Shown one piece after another: positions 35,422-45,956 of a DNA stretch of 64,000 nt. A program made the position numbers and the translations under genes. Numbering within the stretch: the stretch's first letter is position 1; each line of letters opens with the position of its first letter. Origin of the DNA: Euphorbia lathyris (Eukaryota; Streptophyta; Magnoliopsida; Malpighiales; Euphorbiaceae). The DNA lies in the NCBI RefSeq assembly GCF_963576675.1, contig NC_088910.1, forward strand, positions 30,940,531 through 31,004,530, read 5' to 3'. The notes below the pieces were generated by a model. It searched no databases. It saw nothing but the letters and a program-made list of their open reading frames with translations, and had not been told where the DNA came from.

Positions 35422-36322
35422 TTCTTTATCATAAAGTGTGAGTTGTCTCTAATTTTATACACTAGCATAAACTTCATTTGTGCTGAATTTTGTGCCGATT
35501 ATTGGTGTTCCCTTTTCTTTTGCATATTGATTTACAATTTAGTTACATGATTACCTGAGTGGATACAACCTGGTAATTTTTTTTGACATTTCTCTTTAGT
35601 TTTTCACAAAAAATATATTGTTATGTGCAGCTCTTTATAGGACATTAAGGAAAAAAATGAATGTGTGCTTAGGTGCGAGCCTGTGTATATTATAAAAGTG
35701 TGTAATAGCAATCTCTAAACTTAGTAAAGCTTACATGACACTCAATTTATTGTCTAATCTCATATCTTTTTCACTCAAACTATTGAGCTTCTTGGTTTTA
35801 GACAGAGCTATATTGAGAAAATTGACGATTGTTGCCTTTCGCATGGCATGTAGGCTGTGATGAATGGAGTATAGATATGCATTGTTGTCTCCTGGGTTAA
35901 TTTAGCACAACTTGTGCATTACTCAATTGAGCTGCTAAACTTGATTTGAATATTTGTTATCCAAATTCACGGCAACTGCACATAAATAAGAAACTTGAGG
36001 TATGTGTCTCTGGCAATCACAATGTTACTAGGGAATAGCTAGCTTTTAACAACTCTACTGTGAAGATTCCATGCTATCTTTTGTATGAAAATTGTGCACA
36101 AGCTGCTTGTGCCTGAATTACTCAATTCAATGAAATCATTTTTATAAGTGAGGCATTTTTGAATTCAGTCAGTTTGAAAACTGTATAGGCAGATTGCAAG
36201 TTTAATGTTATTTGTAAATTGAAAATGACAGTGTCTTCTACTGGTTTATGGTTTAAATTCTGCACTTAATTCATTTTGTTTATGGTATATTAAAATTGAT
36301 CAGTGCAGTTATTGAAGTTTTT
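35422..36322. other. Non-coding stretch, nothing identified
   Basis: T-rich sequence with the look of introns or UTR (long T tracts, several GT/AG boundaries) but no supported reading frame. It could be captured gene sequence within the proposed Helitron. I cannot name a donor gene. Confidence 0.35.
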
Positions 36323-36567
36323 TATCGGTTCATTTATGTGTTGATTCCTAATTTGATCGGTTTAGGGATCCTCACTTTAGCCTTTCAAGTTAATTCTAAA
36401 AAAAACTACATGAGAATAAAAAAGCTATTTAAGAAAATTTTGAAATGACCGAACATGTTTTGTTGAGAAAGAGGACCAAATGCAGATTGTGATTAACTTA
36501 AAATTATAACAGAAAATGAGGATGTTTAACAGATCAAATTGGGAATCAGGACATAAATGAACCGATA
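36323..36567. mobile_element. MITE with about 55-bp TIRs (245 bp)
   Basis: The left end tatcggttcatttatgtgtt pairs with the right end cataaatgaaccgata. The match continues through gattcctaatttgatc and its complement to cctcatttt-type blocks. TA lies at both borders and would fit a TA target duplication (Mariner/Stowaway or a related class), although it may be part of the repeat. No coding frame. Confidence 0.65.
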
Positions 36568-36799
36568 GAGTATATAAAAGTATTTGATATTAAATATGAG
36601 CTAAAATATTTAATTCTAGAGTAAAGTAGGCATATAGAATAAGTAATATAGTATGCGTAACATGTAAATACTTAATGCATACCTAGAATCAGGATGCTTT
36701 CAAATGAGTGTTGCATGCTATTATTATTGAAAATTCACGAGTTTTGCTTGCCACTATTACTGAAAATTAAAGGTATATTCTAATCATATTACATTAAAG

Positions 36800-36910
36800 A
36801 TAAAGGAAAACCTCTAACCCACCCCACCGCGATGTGATTCGAACCCATGACCTTAACGATCATAGTTAAGCTCTCAACCAATAGATTAAGAGCTTCACCA
36901 CGACTCTGTC
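36800..36910 (-). mobile_element. Possible tRNA-derived SINE fragment
   Basis: On the minus strand, ctattggttgagagcttaac resembles an A box and catgggttcgaatcac a B box, spaced as in tRNA-derived SINEs. I do not find flanking duplications or a tail, so this could also be a degenerate tRNA-like sequence. It does not fold into a credible tRNA gene. Confidence 0.3.
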
Positions 36911-36963
36911 ATTATTTAAAGTTGATGTTTTATCTAAACATTGTAAATGTGTGTAACAATTGA

Positions 36964-37190
36964 AATTCAATTTACTTATTTCTTCTTTAAACTATTATTT
37001 TACTCCATATTTCGTTCATTTGTTTTTTTTTTCCAGCAATGTTTAGTATAATAGGTCTTATAGTGGTTTTTGCAGATTGGAATTCAATTTACTTATTTCC
37101 TCTTTAAAATAATAAATTTACTTATTTTACTGTATGTTTCGTTCATTTTTTTAGTATATTAGAAGGTTTTGTAGTGGTTTTTGCCTTAGG
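36964..37190. repeat. Degenerate tandem duplication, about 115-bp unit
   Basis: Two adjacent copies share aattcaatttacttatttc, a tttcgttcattt block, agtat-agaaggt/taggtct and tagtggtttttgc. The second copy has an internal insertion of about 15 bp. Non-coding. It lies directly before the LINE insertion point. Confidence 0.7.
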
Positions 37191-37406
37191 CGAGCATGAG
37201 CAATTTCTAAGTTGAACTTTATATATGGTATAAATTATAAAATATAGTTGTTGTGTTTAATTAGATGATGATATTTATATATTTGGCAGTCGAATTTACA
37301 TGAATGAAAATTGAATACATAGGATCAATTTGAGTGGATCTTTCTCTCATTCGTTGAGAGTTTCTTGAGGTTTTTCTGGGGTTTTTCTCTCCTTCGTTGA
37401 GAGTTC

Positions 37407-38570
37407 TTGAAATTTCTTCTGGGGCTTTTTTACTTTGCTGCCTTCATCTGCGATTCTTTTCCTCTAAGCATCGCACCCTCCCACAATTTCATATTTCGCA
37501 CCTCCCTCGTCACCATGGATTTCGCGCTTGATTCTCTATCACTGGACGATGAAGAGGCCGAAGAAGTCCTCCTCAATGGCAAAGCGGCCATTCATCCCCA
37601 CCTTGCCCCAGCCCTGAGTCTTGTTGGAACGCTTCTCACCAACAGAACCATCCATTTCCCCTTTTTTCAGCATAAGCTTGCCCAGATTTGGCAGCCAGTC
37701 CAAGGTTTACTTGTTCAACCCCTTCCTCCTGATCGCTATATTTTTCAGTTCTTTCACCCGATCGACTTACAACGAGTCTTGGATGGAGGCCCTTGGGCTT
37801 TTGACAGCCATCTGATCCTGCTGCACCACCTTCAACATGGTCAAGATCCTCATGAAATTGAACTAAATTCGGTGCCAATCTGGATTCAGATTCACAACTT
37901 ACCATCAGGTTACATGTCGGAAGCAGTGGGTCGAACTCTGGGTAATTTTGTGGGATCTTTCTGCCTGTATGACCCAAACAATGAGGTTGGTTCCTGGAAG
38001 ACTTTCATGCGTATAAGGGTCCGAATAGATATTCGCACCCCTCTAAAAAGGTGGAAAAAGATTAGGACCAGTGGGGGCTCTTCACACCTTGTTCAATTTA
38101 AATACGAACGGCTAACGTATTTCTGCTATATCTGCGGTATCATTGGGCACACCGACAGTTTTTGCCCAAAATTCTTCCAGGCAAATGGAAAAACTCTACC
38201 AAAAGAGTGGGGGCCGTGGTTAAAAGTTCTTCCAAGAAGAGTGATAGGCGGGGGCGGAGAAAAATGGCTTCGTAGCGCTGACGGTAGTCCAATTCAGGCA
38301 GATAAACGGGGAATGTTCTTCACACCTTTCATACAAACAACACCCCCTGAGGAAGTTCATAACATGGTTGTTCAAACCCCTACTCTGGATCTTGAATCGA
38401 CCGACATTGACCTTGACCAGAATGAGGATAAGAAAAGGAAAAGGTTACTGACCCAGAAAGAAAACTCCAGCACCCCTACAGGTATCTTTGACAGCCTTGG
38501 TTTGGAAGTTCCTAAAGTCAATAGCACAAACCCATCGGCCGGATCCACATTGGATTCCCGCCGCCAATAA
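37407..38570 (+). CDS. L1 LINE ORF1 protein (DUF4283 plus CCHC zinc knuckle)
   Basis: RNA-binding, gag-like ORF1 of a plant L1 LINE, expected to coat the LINE RNA. The open frame is intact. The likely start is the ATG at 37515 (MDFALDSLSLDDEEAEEV, typical for the family), giving 351 aa. The upstream ATG at 37407 adds 36 hydrophobic residues not usual for these proteins. The DUF4283 region spans roughly residues 35-180 (PWAFDSHLILL, VPIWIQIHNLP). A C-x2-C-x4-H-x4-C knuckle (CYICGIIGHTDSFC) is at 204-217, followed by a charged tail. The stop overlaps the ORF2 start as TAATG, suggesting reinitiation. Confidence 0.88.
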   Translation: MKFLLGLFYFAAFICDSFPLSIAPSHNFIFRTSLVTMDFALDSLSLDDEEAEEVLLNGKAAIHPHLAPALSLVGTLLTNRTIHFPFFQHKLAQIWQPVQGLLVQPLPPDRYIFQFFHPIDLQRVLDGGPWAFDSHLILLHHLQHGQDPHEIELNSVPIWIQIHNLPSGYMSEAVGRTLGNFVGSFCLYDPNNEVGSWKTFMRIRVRIDIRTPLKRWKKIRTSGGSSHLVQFKYERLTYFCYICGIIGHTDSFCPKFFQANGKTLPKEWGPWLKVLPRRVIGGGGEKWLRSADGSPIQADKRGMFFTPFIQTTPPEEVHNMVVQTPTLDLESTDIDLDQNEDKKRKRLLTQKENSSTPTGIFDSLGLEVPKVNSTNPSAGSTLDSRRQ

Positions 38571-39118
38571 TGATCGGCGTCAGTTGGAACTGTCGTGGAC
38601 TTGGCAACCCACGTTCAGTAAATACTCTTAAACATATTTTTAAGAGCTTTAAGCCATCTTTCATGTTCCTTATTGAAACTCTTGTGCACGCAAATAAGTT
38701 CGATCAGTTAAAAAGGTCGGTTGGCTTCGAAAATGTATTCTGTGTTGATAGAGAAGGGCGCAGTGGAGGCCTTGCATTCATCTGGAACAATTCTATTAAC
38801 GCCTCTATCCTCAGCTACTCTTCTTTTCACATTGATGTCCTCATAAAGGACCCTCGGGGTGACTAGAGATGCACCGGTTTCTATGTCCAATCAGACAGAC
38901 AAAAGCATGACCTATCTTGGGACCTCATCCACGACCTCCATAGTCACTCAACCCTGCCGTGGTGTATTCTTGGGGATATGAATTGTATTCTGAGCCCGTC
39001 GGAAAAACGCGGGTGCGACATTTACCCGGCCCATCTAATTGAAAAATTCCAGAAAACCCTCGAAGATTGCAGCTTGACTGATTTATTCCTTGAAGGTTAT
39101 GGTTTTACTTGGGAACGC
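38570..39118 (+). pseudogene. L1 LINE ORF2, endonuclease N-terminal part
   Basis: The frame begins MIGVSWNCRGLGNPRSV, the start of a plant LINE APE-type endonuclease. It has LIET (catalytic glutamate), GGLAFIWN and, after a stop, ILGDMNCILS (catalytic aspartate/asparagine). The TAG at 38864-38866 replaces the usual tryptophan codon after RGD. The frame then continues unbroken to the LTR-element insertion at 39118. Bases 55136 onward continue in the same frame. Confidence 0.92.
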
Positions 39119-40776
39119 TGATGCGCCTCACGGCGTTCGCTACCGCAAGGCTCACTAAGGGATAAGTGTACCCCGTCGTTATCAAGTAATAAATCTGGAA
39201 AGTCCAGGTATCGAATCCACAGGACTTATTTACCACAAGTATTGAACTACTCGGTCTCAGGTGTTATCTAGGCTTTGTGGGGTTTGAATTGGTTTTGATT
39301 AAGTTAATCTACTCCTAGGTTGAATTACGCTACTCCTAGCTAAGTTATCTAGTTCTAACTAAGTTATTCTACGCCTAATTAAGTTAAACTACTCCTAATT
39401 AAGTTAAACTACTCCTAATTGATCTTTCACTAATGCAATTACCCGAAGGAACATGGTATGAACGATAATAATGAGGTTAGGTTATTAGGTCTATTGATTA
39501 AAATCCTAATCTAAGTCACTTGTATTCAAGGCGATTAACACTACTTACCCTCTTGAAGTTCCTAGTGTGTGATTCCCTTGTAAGGCCGGAACTAGGTCTA
39601 AGGCTCAGCAATTTGGGCTTAATCAACTAAGAGGTCATCAATCTCCTAGGCTCTGACTAGGTCAGATTCAGCTCACAATATGTGCCTACTCGATTTTGGG
39701 GCTTTTGAATGAGTTAAACCAATTGAATAAAGCGTAAGACAAAGATTAAACAAACAATCATAGAACAAAACAAGAGCTAAAATATTATTAAAGATGAAGA
39801 ACAATGTCAGAGGATACAATTAGCCTAGGATTCATAGATTGTATCAAAGAGTAAAAACAAGGAAAAGTAAAAGGAGATACGAAAATCCCTTTCAAGGAAC
39901 CTGTCTACTCTGCAATCGGCTTCCTAGGTCTTAAGGACGGACCTTGAATATTCCTCGAGAACAGCTTTGAATGAGCTTCAATGGAGGTTGATGAAGATGG
40001 AGGATATGGAGAGGAAATTCAAGGGGAAAGCTAAAGTAATTTACAAATAATGAAAGATGCCTAATTTACATTGGAAAAATCCTATTTATAGACGCGGTTC
40101 GGGCCCTCTTCTTGACCTAATTCGTGTCCTTATGCGTGTAGGAAGTCGTGGGGTCCATCGTGGCATCGTGTGGGCGGAATTGGTCTTTTTGACCAATTCC
40201 CGCAGGTCTGCTCGCCGAGCAGGCACTGCTGCTCGGCGAGCAGGCATTGCCTGCTCGGCGAGCAGGCCACCAGAGGGCCTGCTCGGCGAGCTGGCCTCCA
40301 GGGGCCTGCTCGGCGAGCTGGCCTCCAGGGGCCTGCTCGGCGAGCTGGCATGCGAAGGCCAGTTCGTCGAGCAGTCTAGCCCGATTCGCTCTCGCGTGAT
40401 CGCCGAAATGCCAATTACGTGTCTTTTCGCCCGAACTCATCCCTGCGCATGCATAAAAACTCCAAACAACATTAGTCCAAAGGCTAAATTGACCCGCCAA
40501 TCGCTTATTTGAGCAAACGCTTCATTTGGTGCGACTTTTGATGGATCAATTAGCTTCAAAAGATAACGGAATTATTAGATGCATGCCAATTTGGCCGTAT
40601 TTGCCTAAATTGATCACAAAATGAGCCTAAACAGCGAAAAGTAAATAAAACATTTCCAATTTCTAACTAACTCACACAAAAGCATTTAAATGCGAGAATT
40701 GCTCGCTTATTAACCAAATAACACTAAAACCCGTCCTAAAACCGTACCCAAAGATAGGGGTTTTTGACCCCTATCA
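39119..40776 (-). repeat. 3' LTR of outer element (1658 bp)
   Basis: Nearly identical to 53524-55130 apart from small substitutions and a larger GC-rich array at 40204-40375. It begins (minus) with the hairpin TGATAGGGG...CCCCTATC and ends GCGCATCA. It contains a TATA-like tataaatag near 40087, complement strand. A purine-rich tract aagtgcgaggaggtt lies just inside the element. Confidence 0.95.
40204..40375. repeat. GCTCGGCGAGC palindrome array in outer 3' LTR
   Basis: At least six copies of the palindrome GCTCGSCGAGC are spaced by short G/C-rich linkers, including two tandem copies of a 27-bp unit (tggcctccaggggcctgctc plus ggcgagc). The array lies upstream of the LTR TATA in sense orientation. 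Its size differs in all four LTR copies in the window. Confidence 0.9.
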
Positions 40777-42328
40777 AACCTCCTCGCACTTAAAACTTTA
40801 CTTGTCCCCAAGTAAACTAAAAACTAAACCCGTAATCACAAACAAGCTAGAAGGCCTCCCGGTTTGACTAGGTGTTTGACATAATTTCGAGCATCTGTAA
40901 TCACATGCATTCGGAAATACAAAGTAGAGACACGATATCCAAAAGCCGCATTTCAATTATCATAGGTCATATGTTTTAAGCAAAAGGACACATGTTCAAT
41001 TAAACGAGCTTGAGGGGATGGCCAAGTAAAACACCTCACCATAGGTAGTTCACTCATTTCACACAGTTTTGGTGGCTAAAGTGTTTACTCTCAGCTTATG
41101 TTCTTGCTTAGGATTACGTTGATTTTGCACGTTCATCCGAATTCCTCTACTATGCTATATGACTCCGATGATATCAAAAACAGCCTCGAATTAGGGTTGT
41201 AATGTGGTTAGAGGGTTAAAGGTACAATAAGGGTTAATAGCTCTAGCGCTAAAAAAACAAAGTTCAAATGGCTTTAGCAAATATGAAGTGATTGAGCTTT
41301 TTATTCATCCATTATTCTCTTTTTGGGATGTTTTCTTGAGACGTTTTGATTTAAAGAACTGGGGGATGAAGTTCTGCCCTTTTAGTTCGTCTCTTTTCTT
41401 TTCTTTTCTTTTTTTCTGTTTTTCTGTTTTTTCTTTTTTTTGGATAGTGATGCTCATTCACTTCTTAGCCTTTTGGCTTGCTACTATAATGCCATAAACA
41501 AAGAAAAAGCGCTAGAAGAAAACAAAGGCTCAATTTGAGCTTTGCAAAAACTTTGGGTTAAGTAGCAAACCAAGTGGTGGTTTGCAAAAAAAGGTTAGAA
41601 CGAAAGAAAAATCTATAAACTACAAAAATATAGGCTCAAATGGGCTTCCTAGAGTGGATGAAAAAGAGAAAATAAGGTAAAGAAAAAGGGTTAATTCTAA
41701 TGAGGCTGATTTCATCGTTTATCATCTCAAATCATTGCATGTAGGTTCAACACAGTATTAGGTGCAAAATCTGTAATCTTCCACAAGTCAAAGCATTCAC
41801 ACAAAAATGTCAAGAAAAAGAGCTTTTTGATGTTCGCTCTTAGGCTCAAATTCAACTCACAATTCTTTGGGTTTCAATTTTGTGTTTACTAGTTCTCCCT
41901 AAACTCAAGTTTAACATCACATGCCTTCAATTCTTAAGTTATCTACCTAAGTAATGATTTTGACATTTCTTCAAAAGTAGGGTCTAAATGCAAACTTTAG
42001 CTCATGCTTTTATAGATACAAGGATTGTGTCCTACACCTAAACTAGTTGTCATGCAATCTTAGATTCGGTTCTCAGCCCTTAAAGGCAAATAACGAAGTT
42101 TAGATTCGAAGGACGTTCACGGTTTTAGGTCCTAAACATGCAAAACATAAATAAAACCCGAAAAAACGCAAAACTAAACTAGACACGACGCAACAAAAAT
42201 TTAAAAATTATACAGTTTTTGTAAGTTTGTCTACCCCTCCTCCTCACACTAAAAATATGCAATAAGTTCCAACATTGCATCACAAATCATAAAGAACAAG
42301 TGCAAAAAGTTAGGGTGGAGAAGACAAC
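40777..42328 (-). other. 3' non-coding region of outer element
   Basis: This 1.55-kb stretch has no credible frame. It is nearly identical, in reverse, to 46095-47645 of the inner element, which shows the two belong to one family. It ends at the purine-rich tract before the 3' LTR. Confidence 0.85.
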
Positions 42329-43166
42329 TTACTGATCAGCCGGGGGGTATGGCCAAGACATGTTGTAGCGTTCGCAGTAGTCTGCCGCTACGTATTCAAG
42401 ACCTGAAAGCCTTCGGTCCATATTCTGCTCAAAGTTCGTGAACCGTTGGTCCATCTGTTGAATAGTGTTAAAGGTCCGTAGGTTAAGATCTCGCATTTCT
42501 GCCATCATCGTGTTGATGGCTTGGAACTGGGCCTCCGTCCCCAGCGCTTGGTGTTCCATTTGGTCATCTGCTGCTGCAGCTTCTCCTTCCTCAGGTTTGT
42601 CGTGCTCTTCCTCTCTTTGTCGTAGTGGGTTCCTTGCCCGTTTTCTTGTCCTCCCACTTGAGCTTGCTCCTCCAGATGGGTTCCTGTTCATAACTGAATG
42701 GAAAGTAGACTTTCCTAGAAATGTAGAGTTAAGCAAGGTGGGGTGGAAACCATCTTCCTGAATGTCCAAATCCTTGAATTGGCTATCAAGGAAGTTGGTA
42801 ACCAAATGACCAAGGCCAACGGACCCGCGTTTTTTACTTGTTTGGCTTGAAAAGCCTTCAAAGATGGCTTTGATATTATTAGCGGGTTTATGGTTGGCCA
42901 CACACCACAGTATGAGCAATTCTGTCTTTGAGACCTTATTGCTCTCATTTTTCCCTAACAAGTTGTGAGCCACAAACTTGTGGACAAGGTTTAACACTGG
43001 GTCTCGAAGGTGGATTGGGCTAGCAGTGCGGGAGTCAAATTCTGATAAGCCTGTTAATTGCTCCCAAGCTTTATCTTTTGTCATGGGTTCCTCAAAACCC
43101 GAGACTGCCTCTGGATGGTTATAGACTCCCATCAAGGCTGCTAACGTGACGTCATTGAGACGATAG
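42329..43166 (-). pseudogene. ATHILA ORF1-like protein, C-terminal part
   Basis: A 268-residue open frame resembles the ORF1-type protein of Athila elements, with LVHKFVAHNLLGKNESNKVS and a long ILWCVANHKP segment. A basic RTRKRARN stretch, an acidic region and a C-terminal coiled coil (IQQMDQRFTNFEQNMDRRL) follow. It continues, in frame across the inner element, the N-terminal part at 49293-49679. Its role is unknown; in Athila this frame lies outside gag-pol. The interruption makes it non-functional. Confidence 0.7.
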
Positions 43167-43569
43167 GGTACTGATAGGGGTCAAAAACCCCTATCTTTGG
43201 GTACGGTTTTAGGACGGGTTTTAGCATTATTTAGTTAATAAGCGAGCATTTCTCGCATTTAAATGCTTTTGTGTGAGTTAGTTAGGAATTGGAAACGTTT
43301 TATTTATTTTTCGTTGTTTAGGCTCGTTTTATGACCAATTTAGGCAATTACGGCCAAAATAGCATGCATAGTATAATTCCGTTATCTTTTGAAGCCAATT
43401 GGTCCGTCAAAAGTCGCACCAAACGAAGCGTTTGCTCAAAATAAGCGATTGGCGGGTCAATTTAGCCTTTGGACCAATGTTATCTGGAGTTTCTGTACAT
43501 GCGCAGGTATAAGTTCGGACGAAAAAGGCATCGACGGCAGTCGGCAAGCACACGGGGGCATACCGGGCA

Positions 43570-43685
43570 AGAATGCTCGACGAGCGGGCCTCCGTAGGCC
43601 ATGCCTGCTCGCCGAGCAGGGCGCTGCTCGTCGCGAGTAGCGCCTGCTCACCGAGCAGCTCGCCCTGCTCGGCGAGCAGACCTGC
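43570..43685. repeat. GCTCGCCGAGC array in inner 5' LTR
   Basis: Four to five copies of the GCTCGSCGAGC-type palindrome with short linkers. This array is about 50 bp shorter than in the 3' LTR of the same element (48045-48210), so it changed after insertion or during reverse transcription. Confidence 0.85.
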
Positions 43686-43797
43686 GGGAATTGGTCAAAA
43701 AGACCAATTCCGCCCCCACGATGCCACGACGGACCCCACGACTTCCTACCTGCATAAGGACACGAAAATAGGTCAAAAAGAGGGACCGAGCCACGCC

Positions 43798-43806
43798 TAT
43801 AAATAG
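43798..43806 (+). promoter_or_regulatory. TATA box of inner element 5' LTR
   Basis: tataaatag lies about 90 bp after the ggaattggtc hairpin and is conserved in all four LTRs (complement 54488-54496 in the outer 5' LTR). It should set the U3/R transcription start. Confidence 0.7.
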
Positions 43807-44768
43807 AGTTTTTCCAATGTAAATTAGTATCTTTCAATTTTGTAAATTATCTTAGCTTTCCCCTTGTAATTCCTCTCAATCTCCTCCATCTTCTTCGACT
43901 TCCATTGAAGCTCCTTCAAAGCTTTTTCTCGAGGAATTATCAAGGTCCGTCCTTAAGATTAAGTCGCCGGCTGCAGAGTAAACAGGTTCCCTGAAAGGGA
44001 TTTTTGTATCTCCTTTTATCTTTCCTTGTTTGTACTCTTTGATACAGTTGCCGAACTTAGCTTATTGTATCTTGTGACATTTATCTTCGCCTTTAATAAT
44101 AATTTAGCTCTTGTTTTGTTCTATGATTATTTGTCTAATCTCTGTCTTACGCTTTATTCAATTGGTTTAACTCATTCAAAAGCCCCAAAATCTAGTAGGC
44201 ACATATTGCGAGCTGAATCTGACCTAGTCAGAGCCTAGGAGATTGACGACCTCTTAGTTGATTAAGCGCCAATTTACTGAGCCTTAGACCTAGTTTCGGC
44301 CTTAGGGAATCACGCGCTAGGAACCTCAGGAGGGTAAGTAGGGTTAATCGCCTTGAATACAAGTGACTCAGATTAGGTTTTTATTCAATAGACCTAATAA
44401 TCTATCTTCATTATTATCGTTCATACCATGTTCCTTCGGATAATTGCATTAGTGAAAGATCAATTAGGAGTAGTTTAACTTAATTAGGGGTAGAGTAACT
44501 TAATTAGGCGTAGAATAACTAAGTTAGAATCAGATAACTTAGCTAGGATTAGTATAATTCAACCTAGGAGTAGATTAACTTAAACAAACTAACTCAAAAC
44601 CCCCTAAGCCTAGATAACATCTGAAACCGAGTAGCTCGATACTTGCAGAAATAAATCCTATGGACGATAACCTGGACTTAACCAGAAATTTATTACTTGA
44701 TAATGACGGGGTACACTTATCCCTTAGTGAGTCTTCATCTCAGACTAGGTGAGGGCGCATCAAGTTTT

Positions 44769-44786
44769 TGGCGCCGTTGCCGGGGA
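44769..44786 (+). promoter_or_regulatory. Primer-binding site (tRNA-Asp) of inner element
   Basis: tggcgccgttgccgggga is complementary to the 3' end of plant tRNA-Asp, the primer used by Athila-group elements. It starts 6 bp after the LTR end. Confidence 0.85.
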
Positions 44787-44993
44787 TTTATTTCTTCTGC
44801 AATATCGAACCAAAGGTCGATTTGTTAGTTTAGGCATTCCTTGTGAATATCGTTTGTTTATATCATTTATACTTGTTTATATATAATTCTTTATAACTTC
44901 TATACTTGTTCATATCTTTTGTATTTGTTCTATATACTTTTACTTATCAACTTTTGTGCTAGAACTTCACTTTTTCTCAGCATTCTCTGATCA

Positions 44994-45956
44994 ATGAATT
45001 GGCAAGAAAGAGTCGAGTGGCAAGCTCAAAAGTTTACTATCCCATCAAGACAATACATTCATGCCCTGGAGAATGAGGCTCCCAATCCCTCCATGGCCGA
45101 CTTAAATGAGAAAATGGATATCTTGATGACGAAACTGAGCCTCAACACCAATGAAAGTGTAAGTTTTATGGGTAATCACCAAAGGTATAATTCTAACCCC
45201 AATTCTTACAGCTTTTATGGTAGTGATTGGAGGAGACCTCAACACTCAAATCTGTCCTACGGGAACCCTAACATGTTGAGGCCTCCAAATAGGTTTGTTA
45301 ATGAGCACAGGGAAAACGAATTGGGAATGTTCCCTTACGAACAAGCAAGCCAAGTTCCTCCACAACCCTCTAGCTCATGAGATGAGGTGATGTCCCTTTT
45401 GAAAGGAATATCAGCCCGACTTACAATCAACGAGGAGGTTTGCAAGGACTTGAGCAACCAATTGGCTCAAATAAACCATGAGATGCAAGAGCAATCCTGA
45501 GATGCTCTCCCAGGCATAAAGGAAAACATAGAAATCCCACAAAGGGAATCAGCTCAAGCCATCTCCTTGAGGAATGACAAAAAGGTAGAACCAAGTCCAC
45601 TATCACATGCATCACTCGAGGTAAGTGAGGAACCGGAAGCGGTAAGCAACCCCGGTTCAAAATCTGAAATTCTAAATCATGTGATAGAGATAAAAGATCA
45701 AATCAAAACTTGTGTATCTCAACTACCTTTTCCTCAAAAATTAGAAAAGTTTAGGTTTGCTTCATGCTCAGAAGCTTTCATTCTCTTCGACCTACCAAGA
45801 GAATCCAAAAGGGAGCAAACCAAACTTTTTCATAATATGTTTAAATTCGACCTCCTACTTTCATTAAACTTATTAGAGGCTCTTAATCCGTTTTGTAGGT
45901 ACGGGTTATTTCTCAAGGAGTTCGAGTTCCTAACGCGAGTAGAAGCTTACACCTAG
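44994..45956 (+). pseudogene. Inner element gag, C-terminal portion with two in-frame TGA
   Basis: One reading frame runs from the ATG at 44994 to 45956 with TGA at 45378-45380 and about 45498. It begins MNWQERVEWQAQKFTIPSRQ, which aligns with the middle of the outer gag (VQWQKQKLAGPTRQ). It includes DLNEKMDILMTKLSL, an Asn/Tyr-rich WRRPQHSNLSYGNPN block and KDLSNQLAQIN, each with a close counterpart in the outer gag. The CCHC knuckle of the outer gag is missing. A family-typical gcgcttcttgggaggcaacc follows the stop. Confidence 0.75.

Larger units (their letters stand above)
43172..44762 (+). repeat. 5' LTR of inner element (1591 bp)
   Basis: Starts TGATAGGGGTcaaaaACCCCTATC, a perfect terminal hairpin, and ends GCGCATCA. 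A second hairpin ggaattggtc...gaccaattcc at about 43687-43711 and the TATA at 43798-43806 mark the probable U3 promoter. Near the 3' end a degenerate repeat of about 20 bp (ttaattaggagtagtttaac-like) recurs five or six times. Confidence 0.95.

Noticed and set aside
36800..36910. tRNA gene
   Set aside because: The box-like motifs do not give a foldable acceptor or anticodon arm; at most a SINE fragment.
37407..37514. Signal-peptide-like start MKFLLGLFYFAAFICDSF of LINE ORF1
   Set aside because: LINE ORF1 proteins normally begin with an acidic MDF...-type N-terminus. The ATG at 37515 fits, so the hydrophobic stretch is probably 5' leader.
40204..40375. CRISPR-like array of palindromic repeats
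   Set aside because: Spacers are not unique or of constant length, there are no cas genes, and the genome is a plant. It is an LTR internal array.
40057..40512. Open frames with repeated RRAG/LLGELA peptides across the GC-rich LTR arrays (also 43389-43837, 47863-48364, 54462-54854)
   Set aside because: They are open on both strands only because of the GCTCGGCGAGC array. The peptide is an artefact of the repeat and the frames cross LTR regulatory DNA.
41288..41497. Phe/Ser-rich frame in the 3' region of the outer Athila-like element
   Set aside because: Product of a pyrimidine tract; the inverted counterpart near 46990-47130 gives a different peptide, so it is not conserved.
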